Origin: Marisimplicoccus sp038110465
Lineage (GTDB): Bacteria > Bacteroidota > Bacteroidia > Flavobacteriales > Flavobacteriaceae
Direction of reading: 5' to 3'
Length of the DNA: 23,026 nucleotides
NCBI GenBank assembly: GCA_038110465.1
Contig: JAYNJU010000011.1
Coordinates: 1 to 23,026, forward strand
Part shown: in pieces, positions 22,983 through 23,026 of the stretch
Layout of the letters: every line of letters begins with the position of its first letter
Position numbering within the stretch: the stretch's first letter is position 1
Notes under the pieces: model-generated
What the model saw: the letters and a program-made list of their open reading frames with translations, nothing else
Told to the model about the DNA's origin: nothing
Databases searched by the model: none
Made by a program: the position numbers and the translations under genes

Positions 22983-23026
22983 ATGAAATTATTCAAAGAA
23001 ATTTTTTTATTTTTTTTTATTTTCTT
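22983..23026 (+). CDS. Possible gene start at the right edge (exported protein)
   Basis: ATG 22983 opens a frame reading MKLFKEIFLFFFIF to the window edge, which looks like the start of a signal peptide. Only 14 residues are visible in a T-rich stretch, so chance is quite possible. An alternative ATG at 22979 gives a different frame. Confidence 0.25.
   Translation, partial: MKLFKEIFLFFFIF

Overview
The window looks like a fragment of a small, AT-rich genome from a marine-type flavobacterium (Bacteroidota). The evidence is the strong A/T bias, the near absence of Shine-Dalgarno sites, several good matches to the Bacteroidota -7 box TAnnTTTG, many short lipoprotein signals, and families typical of the phylum (DUF5916 barrel, DUF1080 lipoprotein, DUF5117/5118-type metalloprotease). 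Two runs of exactly 100 N, each flanked by a duplicated sequence, show that this is a scaffolded assembly. Genes are packed tightly. Three of four convergent pairs share their stop codons in a 4-bp palindrome, and several co-directional pairs overlap by ATGA or 8 bp.

Layout. Bases 1-1063 (minus): a methyltransferase followed by a Tas-like aldo/keto reductase that runs off the left edge. 1120-4475 (plus): a compact operon of an APC amino-acid permease, an aldo/keto reductase fused to a RidA-like domain, and a small ParB-fold protein resembling free-serine kinases (SerK/SbnI). 4472-6799 (minus): a large secreted zinc metalloprotease. 6854-10838 (plus): a Crp/Fnr regulator (broken only by a false gap), a TauE-type exporter, a persulfide dioxygenase fused to two rhodanese domains, and a YeeE/YedE-type sulfur transporter split into two translationally coupled genes. 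Together these form a sulfane-sulfur uptake and detoxification unit. A GTAAC-N4-GTTAC dyad and a perfect -7 box between the regulator and the exporter suggest direct activation by the regulator. 10835-13667: small envelope proteins, a D-aminoacylase-like lipoprotein amidohydrolase and a GNAT acetyltransferase. 13705-16971: a small membrane protein, then a minus-strand pair of DUF1080 lipoprotein and DUF5916 outer-membrane barrel. The pair has a promoter whose spacer is filled by a 21-bp dyad. 17224-18024: a 58-residue membrane peptide and a methionine-rich exported protein carrying an in-frame TGA and an unresolved Met repeat. 18142-22049 (plus): exported metallo-beta-lactamase-fold hydrolase, BglX-type beta-glucosidase, a lipoprotein and two tiny membrane proteins. 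22134-22907: an unrecognised membrane protein with a strong terminator, then a possible gene start at the right edge.

The items most worth attention are the sulfur operon with its predicted activator site, the permease/AKR-RidA/serine-kinase-like operon, and the Met-rich gene with the internal TGA. No tRNA, rRNA, CRISPR array, insertion sequence or phage gene was seen.
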